From: Bubalus kerabau
Taxonomy: Eukaryota > Chordata > Mammalia > Artiodactyla > Bovidae
Direction of reading: 5' to 3'
Assembly: GCF_029407905.1 (NCBI RefSeq)
Contig: NC_073633.1
Coordinates: 27,294,501 to 27,358,500 of the forward strand
DNA length: 64,000 bases
In this document: positions 34,268-46,400 of the stretch, one piece after another
Numbering within the stretch: the first letter of the stretch is position 1
How the letters are laid out: each line of letters opens with the position of its first letter
Position numbers and translations under genes: made by a program
Notes under the pieces: model-generated
What the model was told of the DNA's origin: nothing
What the model saw: the letters and a program-made list of their open reading frames with translations, nothing else
Database searches by the model: none

Positions 34268-34540
34268 TGCCTGGGAAATTGAAGGCTACGATGGAGTATT
34301 ATTCTTTAAACACTCTTGTGATGCTATCTTCCCACATATCTACATGGTGTTATTTCTGAAGTTCCTTTACATCTTTACTCATCTTTTACCTGGTGAATTC
34401 TTTATTTAAATCTTTCTATTTTCCTTCCTTGAGAATCAGACTGTGGCACACTGCATGTAGCAGGCATGAAAGCTGAAGCACTGCCACCTGGGGTCCTACT
34501 CAGATGCTTTGTGATACTTACACTGGCTTCCTTGCTGCCC
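34268..34540. other. Intergenic, nothing recognised
   Basis: Short unique stretch between a BovB and a SINE, with no gene signature. Confidence 0.4.
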
Positions 34541-34760
34541 TCTGTGCTGAGTCTCTTCAGTCGTGTCCAATTGCAACCCCATGGACTGTAGCCCACCAGG
34601 CTCCTCTGTACGTGGGATTCTCCAGGCAAGAATACTAGAGTGGGGTTGCCATGCCCTCCTCCAGGGGATCTTCCCAACTCAGGGATCAAACCCACATCTC
34701 TTAGATCTCCTACACTGACACTCCTATACTCCTTTACCACTAGCGCCATCTGGGAAGCAC
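34541..34760 (-). repeat. Bov-tA SINE
   Basis: Minus-strand Bov-tA, from gagtctcttcagtcgtgtcc to gcgccatctgggaagc. Confidence 0.85.
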
Positions 34761-34782
34761 TAAATTGTGAGGAAGTCTAGTC

Positions 34783-35318
34783 AAGGTCAGGAAGCAACAG
34801 TTAGAACTGGACATGGAACAACAGACTGGTTCCAAATAGGAAAAGGAGTACGTCAAGACTATATATTGTCACTCTGCTTATTTAGCTTATATGCAAAGTA
34901 AGCCATGAGAAAAGCTGGGCTGGAGAAACACAAGCTGGAATCAAGATTGCTGAGAGAAACATCAATAACCTCAGATATGCAGATGACACCACCCTTATGG
35001 CAGAAAGTGAAGAGGATCTAAAGAGTCTCTTGATGAAAGTGAAAGAGGAGAGTGAAACAGTTGGCTTAAAGCTCAACATTCAGAAAACGAAGATCATGGC
35101 ATCTGGTCCCATCACTTCATGGGAAATAGATGGGGAAACAGTGTCCGACTTTATTTTTTTGGGCCTCAAAATCACTGCAGATGGTGATTTCAGCCATGAA
35201 ATTAAAAGACGCTTATTCCTTGGAAGAAGAGTTATGACCAACCTAGATAGCATATTCAAAAGCAGAGATATTACCTTGCCAACAAAGGTCCGTCTAGTCA
35301 AGGCTATGGTTTTTCAGG
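34783..35318 (+). mobile_element. BovB LINE internal fragment
   Basis: Plus-strand internal piece from ggtcaggaagcaacagttag through the YADD-equivalent region and ESEEDLKSLLMKVKEES to ctatggtttttc, where it stops abruptly at a GC-rich repeat block. Both ends are truncated. Confidence 0.87.
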
Positions 35319-36610
35319 TGGGGGAACTGAAGCAGGGGTCCAATCCCCACACTGGAGCAATTGTCTGAGTCAGAGAAGAACATTTAAGGCTTAGAGTGAA
35401 ACAGCTGATCTGTGGCAGCCTACATGGAATGAAAATCAGAGGGTCCTTGCCACAGCCATACGGACCCCAGATGGCACAGTGGCTGGGAGCTGGAGTTTAG
35501 GGATTGTGGAGCAATCCCCGGGGGAGGGCTGCTGTTGACTGCACAGAGACAGATCAAGGGGACGTGAGGGAGGAGTTTGTGGTGTGCAATGCCTGTGCAG
35601 AAAAGCCAGGCAGCCATGGAAGCAAGGCGATCCTGCTGAGTCACGCGTAGGGGGTGGAGCCATCACTATAGCCTCTCTCCCCCTACACACCAGCGTCGGC
35701 AACTGAACAATAGGGAGGCTGGCCCATCAAACACCTGACCCCTGAACTACAGAGTAGGACCCCACCCAGGGTGCCCCATTAAGTGCCTGACGTGCCCCTC
35801 TATAGAGTAGGACCCCAGCTACGGGCGCTCCTCTATGTGCCTGATGCACCTGAGCAACAGAGAAGGACCCCAGGCAAGGAAGCCATCTAAGTGCCTGAAG
35901 GGGCAGAGCCTTGGAGAAAGACTGGCCATAGAGGCCTTCTGATGACCAGCTACAAGAGGCTCAAAAAGACTCTGATAGCGCCATAAGTCCTGCGGTGGAG
36001 GCAGTCCGTGTTCTTGCACATTTGGCGCTGCCAGGGTCCTCACAAGCCAGGCAGCTGTGCCACCTTCATGCTCAACTCTCACTGGGGCGGAGCTGCCACA
36101 GGCAAAAAAAGTCTTGCGCCTATGCACACAGGGTAGCTTTGGTAGTGTCCAACTCTTTGCAACCCTGTAGACTGGCCTACCTGGAGAAGGAAATGGCAAC
36201 CCACTCCAGTATTCTTGCCTAGAGTAACAGCAGCAGCAGACTGGCCTACCAGGTTTCTCTGTTGTGGGGTGGGGGTTCTCCAGGCAAGAATACTGGAGCA
36301 TATTGGCCAATACTGGCTGCCATACCCTTATAGAGCACTATATTTCCTGCTGCCCTAGCTGCCAACTCTCCTGAGTAACTGGTGCTGCCAGAACCCCTGC
36401 AACCCAAGCAGCTGCACCACTTCCATATCTGGCCCTCATAGGGGCAAACGTAAGTCCTTCAGGGCAGCCTCAGGGGCAAACCCCAGTGGATGACCCACAT
36501 GCAGAGGTGGAAACAAAACCACAATTGAAACCCAAGGGCAGTGTGACTAAGGAAGAAGATCCAAAAACCTCCCACCAGCTGTACAAGCTGCAAATTAAAT
36601 CCACACATGG
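35319..36610 (+). repeat. GC-rich repeat block (L1 5' UTR or LTR-like)
   Basis: A ~1.3-kb block richer in G and C than its surroundings. It has about four degenerate units of ~50 bp at 35720-35900 (each with gtgcctga and agtaggacccca), an embedded BOV-A-like piece at 36135-36300, and an end reading gacccacatgcagaggtgg and cacaattgaaacccaa. Organisation and wording suggest a ruminant L1 5' promoter region or an LTR. I cannot decide between these without a repeat library. Confidence 0.5.
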
Positions 36611-36879
36611 ACCACCTGGGGGCGCTGTTGCAACGAGCTGATTCTAAAATGTGACCCTTTTATGTTACTTCTGTACAAGGTGTTCTAGCATATTTGACTC
36701 CCTCATAAATCCTTCTTTCTTCTCCACCTGGTACTGAAGGAAGCCGGTTATTCCATACTTGTTATTTCATATATACTGTGTCAAAATGTTACTAGAAGTC
36801 ATTGGCACTCATTGATCTTTTCCATGAGAAAATGAAAAAGTTGCTTACTTAGAACACTTTCAACAATTTTAGACCTGGA

Positions 36880-37765
36880 TCAGATCAGATCAGATCAGTC
36901 GCTCAGTCGTGTCCGACTCTTTGCGACCCCATGAATCCCAGCACGCCAGGCCTCCCTGTCCATCACCAACTCCCGGAGTTCACTCAGACTCATGTCCATT
37001 GAGTCAGTGATACCATCCAGCCATGTCATCCTCCGTCGTCCCCTTCTCCTCCTGCCCCCAATCCCTCCCAGCATCAGAGTCTTTTCCAATGAGTCAATTC
37101 TTCGCATGAGGTGGTGAAAATACTGGAGTTTCAGCTTTAGCATCATTCCTTCCAAAGAAATCCCAGGGCTGATGTCCTTCAGAATGCACTGGTTGGATCT
37201 CCTTGCAGTCCAAGGGACTCTCAAGAGTCTTCTCCAACACCACAGTTCAAAAGCATCAATTCTTGGGCGCTCAGCCTTCTTCACAGTCCAACTCTCACAT
37301 CCATACATGACCACTGGAAAAACCATAGCCTTGACTAGATGAACCTTTGTTGGCAAAGTAATGTCTCTGCTTTTTAATATGCTATCTAGGTTGGTCATAA
37401 TTTTCCTTCCAAGGAGTAAGCGTCTTTTAATTTCATGGCTGCAGTCACCATCTGCAGTGATTTTGGAGGCCAGAAAAGTAAAGTCTGACACTGTTTCCCC
37501 ATCTATTTCCCATGAAGTGGTGGGACCGGATGCCATGATCTTCGTTTCCTGAATGTTGAGCTTTAAGCCCACTTTTTCACTCTCCACTTTCACTTTCATC
37601 AAGAGGCTTTTGAGTTCCTCTTCACTTTCTGCCATAAGGGTGGTGTCATCTGCATATCTGAGGTTATTGATATTTCTCCCGGCAATCTTGATTCCAGCTT
37701 GTGTTTCTTCCAGTCCAGCGTTTCTCATGATGTACTCTGCATATAAGTTAAATAAACAGGGTGAT
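36880..37765 (-). mobile_element. BovB LINE, 5'-truncated
   Basis: Minus-strand BovB with a (CAGAT)n tail and one open frame over the end of the RT (RYADDTTLM) and the whole C-terminal domain. It shares diagnostic residues with the 33-kb copy (ERPRIDAF, NQCILKDISPGIS). Truncated at aataaacagggtgat. Confidence 0.92.
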
Positions 37766-38869
37766 ATTATATAAAAAACTTGCAAAAGCATTCAGCACTG
37801 TTAACTGGTTAGTGGATGATTTCCTCATCCACTCATCCTGGGACTTTGTGCCTAGGTTTGGAATCTTCTATTCTAGCTCACTTTTGGTTCCAGTTTAAAC
37901 CAGTAATGTCACCATCACTCAGATGTCCAGCCACCGTATTTGGAGTCCAAGTGCTTCTCCATAGTCCAGACCTTGCTCCTCAGGAGCCCCCTAAAATGCT
38001 ACACTCTGGCTGATAATAAAAGGTAGAGAAGCATTTTACTGTTAGGAAAGTTATGGCTCATTTCCCAAAGATTAAAAAAAAAATGAAACAATAAAACCTA
38101 TCTCATAGGATTTTGATATTTAAATTAGATGATGAGTCTGAAATGCATACCACAGTGCCTGACATAGAATAAGCTCAAAAAATACCATCTTTCTTTTTTT
38201 TCTAGTGAAACCTGCCTTTTCTTCAATATCCAGAATCTGTGACTTGTTACTACTTTTTTTTTTTTTCCCTCCACATTGGTTTGATGAGGGAAACTATAGG
38301 AAATTTATTTAATCACTTATTTTCTTTGAGACAGTCATTATTTTTCCCTGTCCTCTTGGGTCATATTCTCCTAGCTACATTAGTACATTCAGGGTGCTGT
38401 AAGGACACAGATGGAGCACTCAGAGGAAGCTTTATTTTTACTTACCTGATGAATAATAATATTATTTTTAGTATATTTATTAGGTATTGAATATCAAATT
38501 TCTGAATTGGATCTCCAAGATTGTCCCATTCTTCTTGACTGTTTTCTTTACTAAATAATTTGTATGTGCTTTATATATATTTTTTTCATTTGAGTCCTTT
38601 TTCAGAAATACGCATTGCAAATATAGTTTAAAAGTCTGCACATGGACTTTCCACACTCTTAGCATTGATATTCAACACAGACATTTTAATATATATCTTC
38701 ATTTTCATAAGAAGCTAGCTTGAAAGTTTTATTTGTTTATTTTCTTAAACACTTTAAAAATACTTTTCCTTTGTAATTTCAGTTGGTCTGGATGGGAAGT
38801 CAGGTATCACTGTTTTTTCAAAGTTCTGAAAACTCTTATTTTTTCCAGTAGATTTATTATCTCTACTTT
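37766..38869. repeat. Intergenic with probable MIR and a duplicated flank
   Basis: A short MIR-like piece at 38098-38190 (cctatctcataggattttga, cagtgcctgacatagaataa). 38707-38820 resembles 60478-60590, part of the TRDV1 block duplication. No gene seen. Confidence 0.45.
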
Positions 38870-39470
38870 TAAAATTAATTTTTATTGGAGTATAGTTGCT
38901 TTACAATGTTAGTTTCTGTTGTACAGCAAAGTGAATCAGTTATTTGTATACATATATCCACTCTTTTTTAGATTGTGCTCCTGTATAGGCCATTATAGAA
39001 TATTGAGTAGAGTTTCCTGTGTTATACAGAAGGTTCTCATTAGTTATCTATTTTATATATAGCAGTGTGTATATGTGAATCCCAGTCTGCTGGTTTATCC
39101 CTCATATCCCTTTCCTCCTTTGGTAACCATAATTAGTTTTCTACATCCTGGATTCTATTTCTGTTTTGTAAACATCTTCATTTGTAAATACCACTTTTTA
39201 AAATTCCATCTGATAAAAGAGATATCAGATGACACTTGTCTTTCTCTGTCTGACTTACTTCACTCAGCATGACAATCTTTAGGTCCATCCATGCCACTGC
39301 AAATGGCACTGTTTTGTTCTTTCTCATGGCTGAATAATATTCAATTATATATATATATATATATATATAATATTCAATTATATATATATATATATGCCAT
39401 ATCTTTTTTATCTATTATTCCATCGTTGGACATTTAGGTTGCTTCCATGTCCACCTACTGTAATTAGTGC
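38870..39470 (-). mobile_element. L1 3' fragment with (TA)n tracts
   Basis: Sequence such as ttattggagtatagttgctt, gttgtacagcaaagtgaatc, ctgtgttatacagaaggttc and ttcccatgtcc-like wording is an L1 3' end on the minus strand. Two (TA)n tracts lie at 39347-39396. Confidence 0.75.
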
Positions 39471-39519
39471 TGCAATGAACATTAGAGTGCTTTTATCTTT
39501 TCTGCTTGTATAGACTACT

Positions 39520-39836
39520 CTATCAACTCTAGCAACTGTTTGAGCTCTAGTCTTTATATATAACTAATCTCTTATTCGACATCACTGATGGTTGGCTTCC
39601 CTGATTGTACCTTAAGTGACACAAAGTCTAAGAACAAAGGACTAAGGAAATTATTTTCATAACTATTCCAGATAACTATACCCAGGTTTGTGATGTGAGG
39701 GTATTTTAGTGAAGCAGTCACTTTAAATTATTATGGAGCAAGTTTATAGCTTTAGACAAGTTTACACAAGTTCTGTATGATTGATTTAAAGTTGAAAGTT
39801 CAAGAGAAGAATGTATTAGTAAAAAGTTACTGTGGA
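39520..39836. repeat. TRDV1 3' flank duplicated at 63.1-63.4 kb
   Basis: This tract aligns over its full length with 63110-63435 (shared: tgattgtacc, actgacacaaa/agtgacacaaa, gttctgtatgattgat). It is non-coding and marks a segmental duplication that includes TRDV1. Confidence 0.8.
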
Positions 39837-40482
39837 CAGTTCAGTTCAGTTGCTCAGTCGTGTTCGACTCTTTGCGACCCCATGAATCCCAGCACGCCAG
39901 GCCTCCCCGTCCATCACCAACTCCCGGAGTTCACTTAGACTCACATCCATCGAGTCAGTGATGCCATCCAGCCATCTCATCCTCTGTCATCTCCTTCTCC
40001 TCCTGCCCCCAATCCCTCCCAGCATCAGAGTCTTTTCCAGTGAGTCAACTCTTCACATGAGGTGGCCAAAGTACTGGAGTTTCAGCTTTAGCATCATCCT
40101 TCCAAAGAATTCCCAGGGCTGATGTCCTTCAGAATGGACTGGTTGGATCTCTTGCATTCCAAGGGACTCTCAAGAGTCTTCTCCAACACCACAGTTTAAA
40201 AGCAGCAATTCTTCGGCGCTCAGCTTTCTTCACAGTCCAACTCTCACATCCATACATGACCACTGGAAAAACCATAGCCTTGATTAGATGAACCTTTGTT
40301 GGCAAAGTAATGTCTCTACTTTTCAATATGCTATCTAGGTTGGTCATAAATTTCCTTCCAAGGAGTAAGCATCTTTTAATTTCATAGCTGCAGTCACCAT
40401 CTGCAGTGATTTTGGAGCCCAGAAAAATAAAGTCTGACACTGTTTCCACTGTTTCCCTATCTATTTCCCATGATGTGATGGA
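39837..40482 (-). mobile_element. BovB LINE 3' end
   Basis: Minus-strand BovB, (GTTCA)n tail, truncated near 40482. It inserted into the TRDV1 3' flank: the paralogous flank at 63.4 kb lacks it, so it arrived after the block duplication (or was lost from the other copy). 40483-41057 is unique sequence without a gene. Confidence 0.9.
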
Positions 40483-41057
40483 CACCTGCTTCCAAATAAC
40501 ATAGAAAGATCTTTGATTTACTTGAAGATTTAACTACAAAGCTTAATGAAGGAAATATTTATAGATTTGCAGGCAGGGTTAAGGAAAACAAATAAGAGAT
40601 GGGAAGCATCAAGATACTAGCAAGAGCTGAAAGTCTGTATCAACCTGGGCAATCAAAGGAAACCCTTAGTGAAAGGGGAGAAAAGAGCTGTGAAGTGGAT
40701 CCACCAGAAAGGAGTTGCAGGAGATAAGATGTGCTTTTCCAGTTCCAGCATCTACCAGCCTCCTGCTCAAATGGGGGACCCAAAGCAGTGGTGGGAAACT
40801 GGGGGACCAAAGGGAGGCAGTAACCACAGTGATTCCCTGTCCTCTTCAGGCTCCAGTTCCTGTGGGGCAGGCCCACCTGGTTCCAGCTGTAGCCTGGTGA
40901 TCCACCTAGAAGGAGCTTTTATTTAGAATTAAATCCTCCCTCTGATCCAGACCACAGATGAAGCAACCACAGGACTACCATCTCTCTTCTGGGATGTGCA
41001 GGTGTGCACTTCAACTGAGGTCCTGAAGCAGTGGGGCTCTCTCTTATTAAGTTCTGG

Positions 41058-41096
41058 GGCTTTTGTTCAGCTTTTCCCATTGCTTCAAGCACTGTG
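41058..41096 (-). other. 23-bp-spacer RSS of TRDV1 (41.1 kb)
   Basis: Minus strand: perfect heptamer CACAGTG (41090-41096), 23 bp, nonamer ACAAAAGCC (41058-41066), one base from consensus. A 23-RSS on the V side suits joining to a 12-RSS of TRDD. Confidence 0.92.
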
Positions 41097-41696
41097 AGCT
41101 CCCAGAAAGCACAGAAGTACTTTGCAGAGTCTTTGAGCTGTAAGGCTGAAATGATGAGGCTGATGGATTTATCTGCTTTCTGGAAGTTTACAGAGTAGCG
41201 GCCGTTCCTTGCATTATCGTCTTCTGAATACTGACGAATAAGGAAAGTCATCTCTCCCCTGGGAAGCTGTTTATACCAAAAAATGTTGTAGTATTCCGTG
41301 GTCCAACTTACTTCATATTGACAATTCAGGGTGACTGTCTGCCCCACTTGACTGGGTACGGCTGTCTGGACTTGAGTTATTTGCTGGGCGACACTGGATC
41401 CTATAGGGAAAAAAACAAACAAACAAACCCCCCCCCAAAAAAAAAACAGAAAACAAAGATGAAGTAGTAAATAAAATAGTGCGGGATTTAGATTAATTTA
41501 GGACCCAGAGACAAACCAAATTGAAATTATAAAATGCTTCTTTTTCTCCAACCCTCCTTTCCTCCCCAAGTCCCTGTGAAGCTCCACGTGTCCGTGTGCA
41601 GCCCTTTCACCCTGAACTCTCACACCCAGGCTTGGAAGCATCCCTACTAGAGAAGGTGACGGCCAGGAACGCCCAGAGCAGCCTGGAGAGTGGCAT
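41097..41696 (-). CDS. TRDV1: TRDV1-family V segment, apparently functional
   Basis: T-cell receptor delta variable segment for gamma-delta T cells. L-part1 is 41648-41696 (MPLSRLLWAFLAVTFS); an overlapping ATG seven bases upstream is in another frame. The donor is GTAGGG, less usual than GTGAGT. The intron is 247 bp and the V exon 41097-41400 after a CCTATAG acceptor. The mature part is SSVAQQITQVQTAVPSQVG with Cys23 (LNCQYEVS), Trp41 (NIFWYKQLPRGEM), LIRQ and GRYSVNFQKADKSISL in FR3, and Cys104 (KYFCAFWE). This is the TRDV1 pattern. The frame is open and the RSS strong. TRDV1 is known to be greatly expanded in ruminants. Confidence 0.92.
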
Positions 41697-41976
41697 GAGG
41701 CATGGATTCCCCTGCACAAATGTGCTCAGTTCTGCCTCAAGCTGAGAGTTCAGTGTCTCTGTGTGCCTGGAAGCACATATACATAGTACCTGTTCCTGTG
41801 TGACTCCTTCAAACAGGAAGTGGGGTCTGTCACGTTCATGGGTCACATGGTCTTTTTCACAGATGGGAAAAACTTTTGGCTCACAGATGTTTAATTTTCT
41901 GCTTTTCTTTCCCTGATTATTATGTTAGGTAGATCTTGAAAGCATCATGGAAAAAGCAGTTAGTAATATGTGTGAG

Positions 41977-42178
41977 GGCTTCCCTGATGGCTCAGCTGGT
42001 AAAGAATATACCTGCAATTCAAGAGACCCTGGTTTGATCCCTGAGTTAAGAAGATCCCCTGGAGAAGGGAATGGCAACCCACTCCAGTGTTCTTGCTTGG
42101 AGAATTCCATGGATAGAGGAGTCTGGTGGCTACAGTCTATGGGGTCCCAAAGAGTTGGACACGACTGAGTGACTAACA
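41977..42178 (+). repeat. Bov-tA SINE
   Basis: Full plus-strand Bov-tA from gggcttccctgatggctcag to acacgactgagtgactaac. Confidence 0.88.
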
Positions 42179-42333
42179 CACATACATGTTAAGGGTTTGA
42201 GCTGAGAGAAACAGAAGACTAAATAAGTTGACAAACAGTGATAATAATTTTGCTAGCCCATTCAAAACATATTAGTATACACTATGAATCCTTCCTGTAA
42301 TCTACTTACTGGTCATTCTGGTCATTTAGCCTA

Positions 42334-42448
42334 TGCTTCACTCCAGTACTCTTGCCTGGAAAATCCCATGGATGAAGGAGCCTGGAAGGCTGCAGTCCAT
42401 GGGGTCACTGAGGGTCAGACACAACTGAGCGACTTCACTTTCCCTTCA
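42334..42448 (+). repeat. BOV-A monomer fragment
   Basis: Plus-strand BOV-A-type piece from cactccagtactcttgcctg to gagcgacttcactttccc, without the tRNA-derived head. Confidence 0.8.
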
Positions 42449-42526
42449 CTATATTTCTTTATCCAGAATTTAATGACTCTAAAAAAACCCCCAATGAAAC
42501 AAACTCACAGATCTTTAACTTTCTTA

Positions 42527-42846
42527 TGTGTGTGCTGTGCTGTTGCTTCAGTCATGTGCAACTCTTTCCAACCCCATGGACTGTAACCTGCCAGGCTCCT
42601 CTGTCCATGGGGATTCTGCAGGGAAGAATACTGGAGTGGGTTCCCAACACAGGGATCAAACCCTCATCTCTTGCACTGGCAGATGGGTTCTTTAACACTA
42701 GCACCACCTGGGAAGGGCCAAGAATACTGGAGTGGGTTTCCATGCTCTCCTCCAGGGAATCTTCCTCACCCAGGGATTGAACCAGCATCTCATGTCTCCT
42801 GAATGGCCAGCTGGGTTCTTTACAACTAGCTCAACCTGGGAAGCCC
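42527..42846 (-). repeat. Bov-tA SINE with doubled tRNA-derived half
   Basis: Minus-strand SINE with a second partial copy of the tRNA-derived half (from about 42720), the same organisation as at 751-1060. Confidence 0.8.
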
Positions 42847-43684
42847 TTTACCTTTCTTGACAAAAGGCAGTCTTTTCCAAAATAATTAATGTATCTTTTT
42901 ACTTTCTCACTTGGTTCTAGGTCTTTGTTTATATTTTTCAATAAATAAAGTGACTTCAATATCAAATGATAAAAAATCACTCCTGGCTTTCAGAATCTAC
43001 TCAGTTGTATGTGTTTTTTTTATGAAATGCTTAGCAGGAAAATATATTAATCTTTGAAATCTGACATTGAGTTTTACTTAGTAGACTTTGAAGAGCATCA
43101 GTATATTCAATCCTGCTGCCTTTACAAGTAGAATTGTATTTATTAGATCAGGTGTCCTTACATTATCCTCATGTCATAGTTTTTACCCCAAAGTGTTCAG
43201 TTTCTCTTCTTAGTGGTTCTTTGTTTTTCTCTGTAAAGTCAAGCTAAGCATGCTGACTTTTTCTTTTCTTTTTTTTTTTTTTTCATGCTGACTTTTTCTG
43301 TGCCACAAGGCTACAGTGCGCTCTTACAAAATATGGCATCTGTAACACTTAGTAAACGTTGACACCAAGCTATTTGGTGACTGAAGTTTTGTATACTGTA
43401 CATAATCATGTAGTATGTCATTGCCAATCTTTCATTTGATTTCATTGTTTTAATAGATGAATTAATATAAAAGAACCAAAGGCAAATATACAAGTAGAAA
43501 AGAAAGTACAGAAAGATCTAAAATAGTGCCAGTTCTTAGATTTTAAAGTCGAAGTAGCACATTAATGAGTGATGCAGGGAGGAGAGTTTATATTTAGTTG
43601 AGACATCTACTCCTCTGTTCCATTTCACCTCTGGGTGCTGGCAGGCAGCAGATGTCCTGGTTTCCAATTATTTGTAACTAAGTA
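42847..43684. other. Intergenic, no gene seen
   Basis: AT-rich sequence with a T-run at 43268-43283. No V motif or RSS was seen. Confidence 0.45.
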
Positions 43685-43962
43685 GAGGAAGGCAATGGCA
43701 CCCCACTCTAGTACTCTTGCCTGGAAAATCCCATGGATGGAGGAGCCTGGTGGGCTACAGTCCATGGGGTCGCTAAGAGTCGGGCACGACTGAGCGACTT
43801 CCCTTTCACTTTTCACTTTCATGCATTGGAGAAGGAAATGGCAACCCACTCCAGTGTTCTTGCCTGGAGAATCCCAAGGATGGGGGAGCCTGGTGGGCTG
43901 CTGTCTATGGGGTCGCACAGAGTCAGACATGACTGGAGCGACTTAGCAGCAGCAGCAGCAGA
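43685..43962 (+). repeat. BOV-A2 SINE
   Basis: Plus-strand BOV-A2 dimer, near consensus, with the linker ttcacttttcactttcatgc and an (AGC)n tail. Confidence 0.92.
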
Positions 43963-44274
43963 GGATACCACAAATGTCCACAACAACACAGGGAGAGCAT
44001 GAAGGCAGTTTTTCCCCTTTGTTGATATGGCCTTGCTCTGAGCTCCTGACAGTAATGGTGAATGTTCCCTCAGCTGCATTACAGACTCTGAGTCTGAAAA
44101 ATGTAGCTTCTGGCTGGATCAAGTCTGAATGTGTTGACACTCAGGTTGGAAGATTTAGACTGTCCTAAACATTGTTCTGCCTTCCCTTGTGATTTATTTT
44201 TGTTTCAACACCACAAAAAAAAAAAAAAAAAAAAACAAACACAATAAGAATAACTTATTCTTTTTATAATGTTA

Positions 44275-44551
44275 TTTATTTGTTTATTTTTATTAATTTA
44301 GAGTGTTTGGGTCTTCATTACTACACAGGCTGTTCTCTAGCTGCAGGGAGAGGAGGTACTCTGTCGTTGCACTTCTCATTGCGGTGGCTTCTCTTACTGT
44401 GGAGCACAGGCTCTAGAGCACAGACTCAATAGTTGTGGTGCACAGGATCAGCTGCTTCATGACATGTGGGGTCTTCCTGTATCAGGGGTTGAACCAAAGT
44501 CTCCTGATTTGGCAGCAGATTCTTTACCACTGAACCTCCAGGGAAGACCTA
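44275..44551 (-). repeat. CHR SINE (long form)
   Basis: Minus-strand CHR SINE: tttgggtcttcattactaca, cattgcggtggcttctctta, ctctagagcacagactcaat, ending in accactgaacctccagggaag. A run of ~25 A lies just before it (44215-44236). Confidence 0.8.
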
Positions 44552-44866
44552 ACTGAGTTATTTTATAATAGATTGTCCTTGGATTATCCGTGGTTCCTTC
44601 ATAGGAATCCCCAAAATCACATAGCAAAAGAGGGCATAGAATTACTACTGAGGTTCCCAGATCTTCCCTAGTTCTTCCTCTTACATCTCTGGTGACTGTC
44701 TTCTGAAGCTCACCTTGCATTCCAATCTGGGTACTACATCCTATTTTGAGTTTTGCATATTACGGTCCAATGAAAGATACTCCAGTCCAGTAGTTATACA
44801 TCCTATTCCAAACTTGTTATTCAACTGTTCAAACTACTAGAAAAAAAAAGCAAAACAAACTTCGAG

Positions 44867-45234
44867 AGGATTTCCCTGGTGGTACAGTGGATGGGAGTTC
44901 ACCTGCCAATGCAGGGGACATGGGTTCAATCCCTGGTCTGGGAAGGTTCCACATGCCCTGGAGCCACTGAGCCCGGGCACCACAACTATGGAGGTTTGCT
45001 CTAGAGCCCAAGAGCCACAACTACTGAGCCTGTGTGCCACCACTACTGAAGCCCACGTGCCCTGGACCCTGCATGCTGCAACTACTGAAGCCTGTGCTCC
45101 TAGAGCCTGTGCTTCACAACAAGAGAAGGCAGGACAGTAAGCCTGTGCACTGCAACCAAGAGCAGCCCCCGCTTAGTGCACCTAGAGAAAGCCTGTGTGC
45201 AGCAGCAAAGACCCAGAGCAGCCAATTTTTTTAA
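44867..45234 (+). repeat. CHR SINE (long form)
   Basis: Plus-strand CHR SINE with the tRNA-derived head gatttccctggtggtacagt, the body of repeated caactactgagcctg-like units and an A/T-rich end that runs into a (TA)n tract at 45246-45271. Confidence 0.82.
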
Positions 45235-45235
45235 C

Positions 45236-45267
<32 letters not shown>

Positions 45268-45299
45268 TATTTGAGAGCCAAGAGGGTTTACACACTGAC

Positions 45300-46400
45300 A
45301 CCATTAAAAAAAATTTTTTTATAGTCATCATGCTGTATATTGCATCCTCAGGACCTATTTCTCTTATAACTAGATGTTTCTGTCTTTTGAACATAGTCAC
45401 CTATTCCACACCCTACACCCCCAATCTATTCTCTGTATCTGTGAGGTCTGGGTGTGTGTGTGTCTGTGTGTCTATATGTCTGTGTGTGTGTGTTCCTGCA
45501 CCTGTGTCTTAGAGTCCACATACAAATGATTTCATACAGTATTTGACTTTGTCTGCCTGATTATTTCACTTAGTATTATGCCCTCAAGATTCATTCATGT
45601 TGTTGTAAATCTATGAAAAAAATTCTTTTTTTTATCATGTTTTTTTTATCCATTCATCTGTCAAAGGACACTTGGGTTGTTTCCATGTCTCAGCTGTTGT
45701 AGATGAACGGCAATAAATGAGGGCTACAGATATCTTTTTGAGATAGTGACTTCATTTTCTTCAGATGAATACTCAGAGGTGGAAATGCTGAATATCATAG
45801 TAGGGCTAATTTTAATTTTTTGAGGAACCTCCATACTGTTTGCCATAGAGGCTGCTGTGTCTTTGTTTAATGCCAACCCCCCCCCCACACGCACACTGTT
45901 TTTATTACTATAATTTTGTAATGTAGTTTGAGATAAGGTCATGTGATGCCTTCAGTTTTGATCTTTCTCTAGTTCACTTTGGCTATTGGTAGTCTATTGT
46001 CTCTCATACAAATCTTAGGGTTTGTTTATTCTATCTCCATGAAAAATGTCATTGAATTTTGATAGAGGTTTCATTGAATCTGTAGAATGATTTGGGTAGT
46101 ATGGATATTTTAACAGTTGAATTTTTTCGGTCTGTAAGAACAAAATATCTTCCCATTAATTTTTGTCTTCAATTTCTATAATCAATGTCTTACAGATTTC
46201 AATATACAAATCTATACTTCTTTGCTTAAAGTTATTCTTAGGTATTTTCTTTCTGGTGTGATGCAAAAAGATTTGTTATCTTAATATCTCTTCCAGATAG
46301 TTCATCATTGGAATGCAGATTAATTTTGTATCCTGCAACTTTGTTGAATTTGTGTATTAGTTACAACATAGACTAACATCTTGGGAGCATGTCTCCCACC
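45300..46400 (-). mobile_element. Degenerate L1 ORF2/3' fragments
   Basis: Minus-strand L1 wording: catagtcacctattccacac, tttatccattcatctgtcaa, ggacacttgggttgtttcca, ttgttgaatttgtgtattag. A (GT)n tract lies at 45452-45494 and a C-run at 45878. There is no open frame. Confidence 0.65.

Noticed and set aside
41430..41450. C9/A9 runs beside the TRDV1 acceptor as a possible splice defect
   Set aside because: They lie upstream of the polypyrimidine tract; the CCTATAG acceptor itself is intact.
43974..44168. Overlapping open frames on both strands near 44 kb
   Set aside because: Short, no family signature and no splice or RSS context; probably chance.
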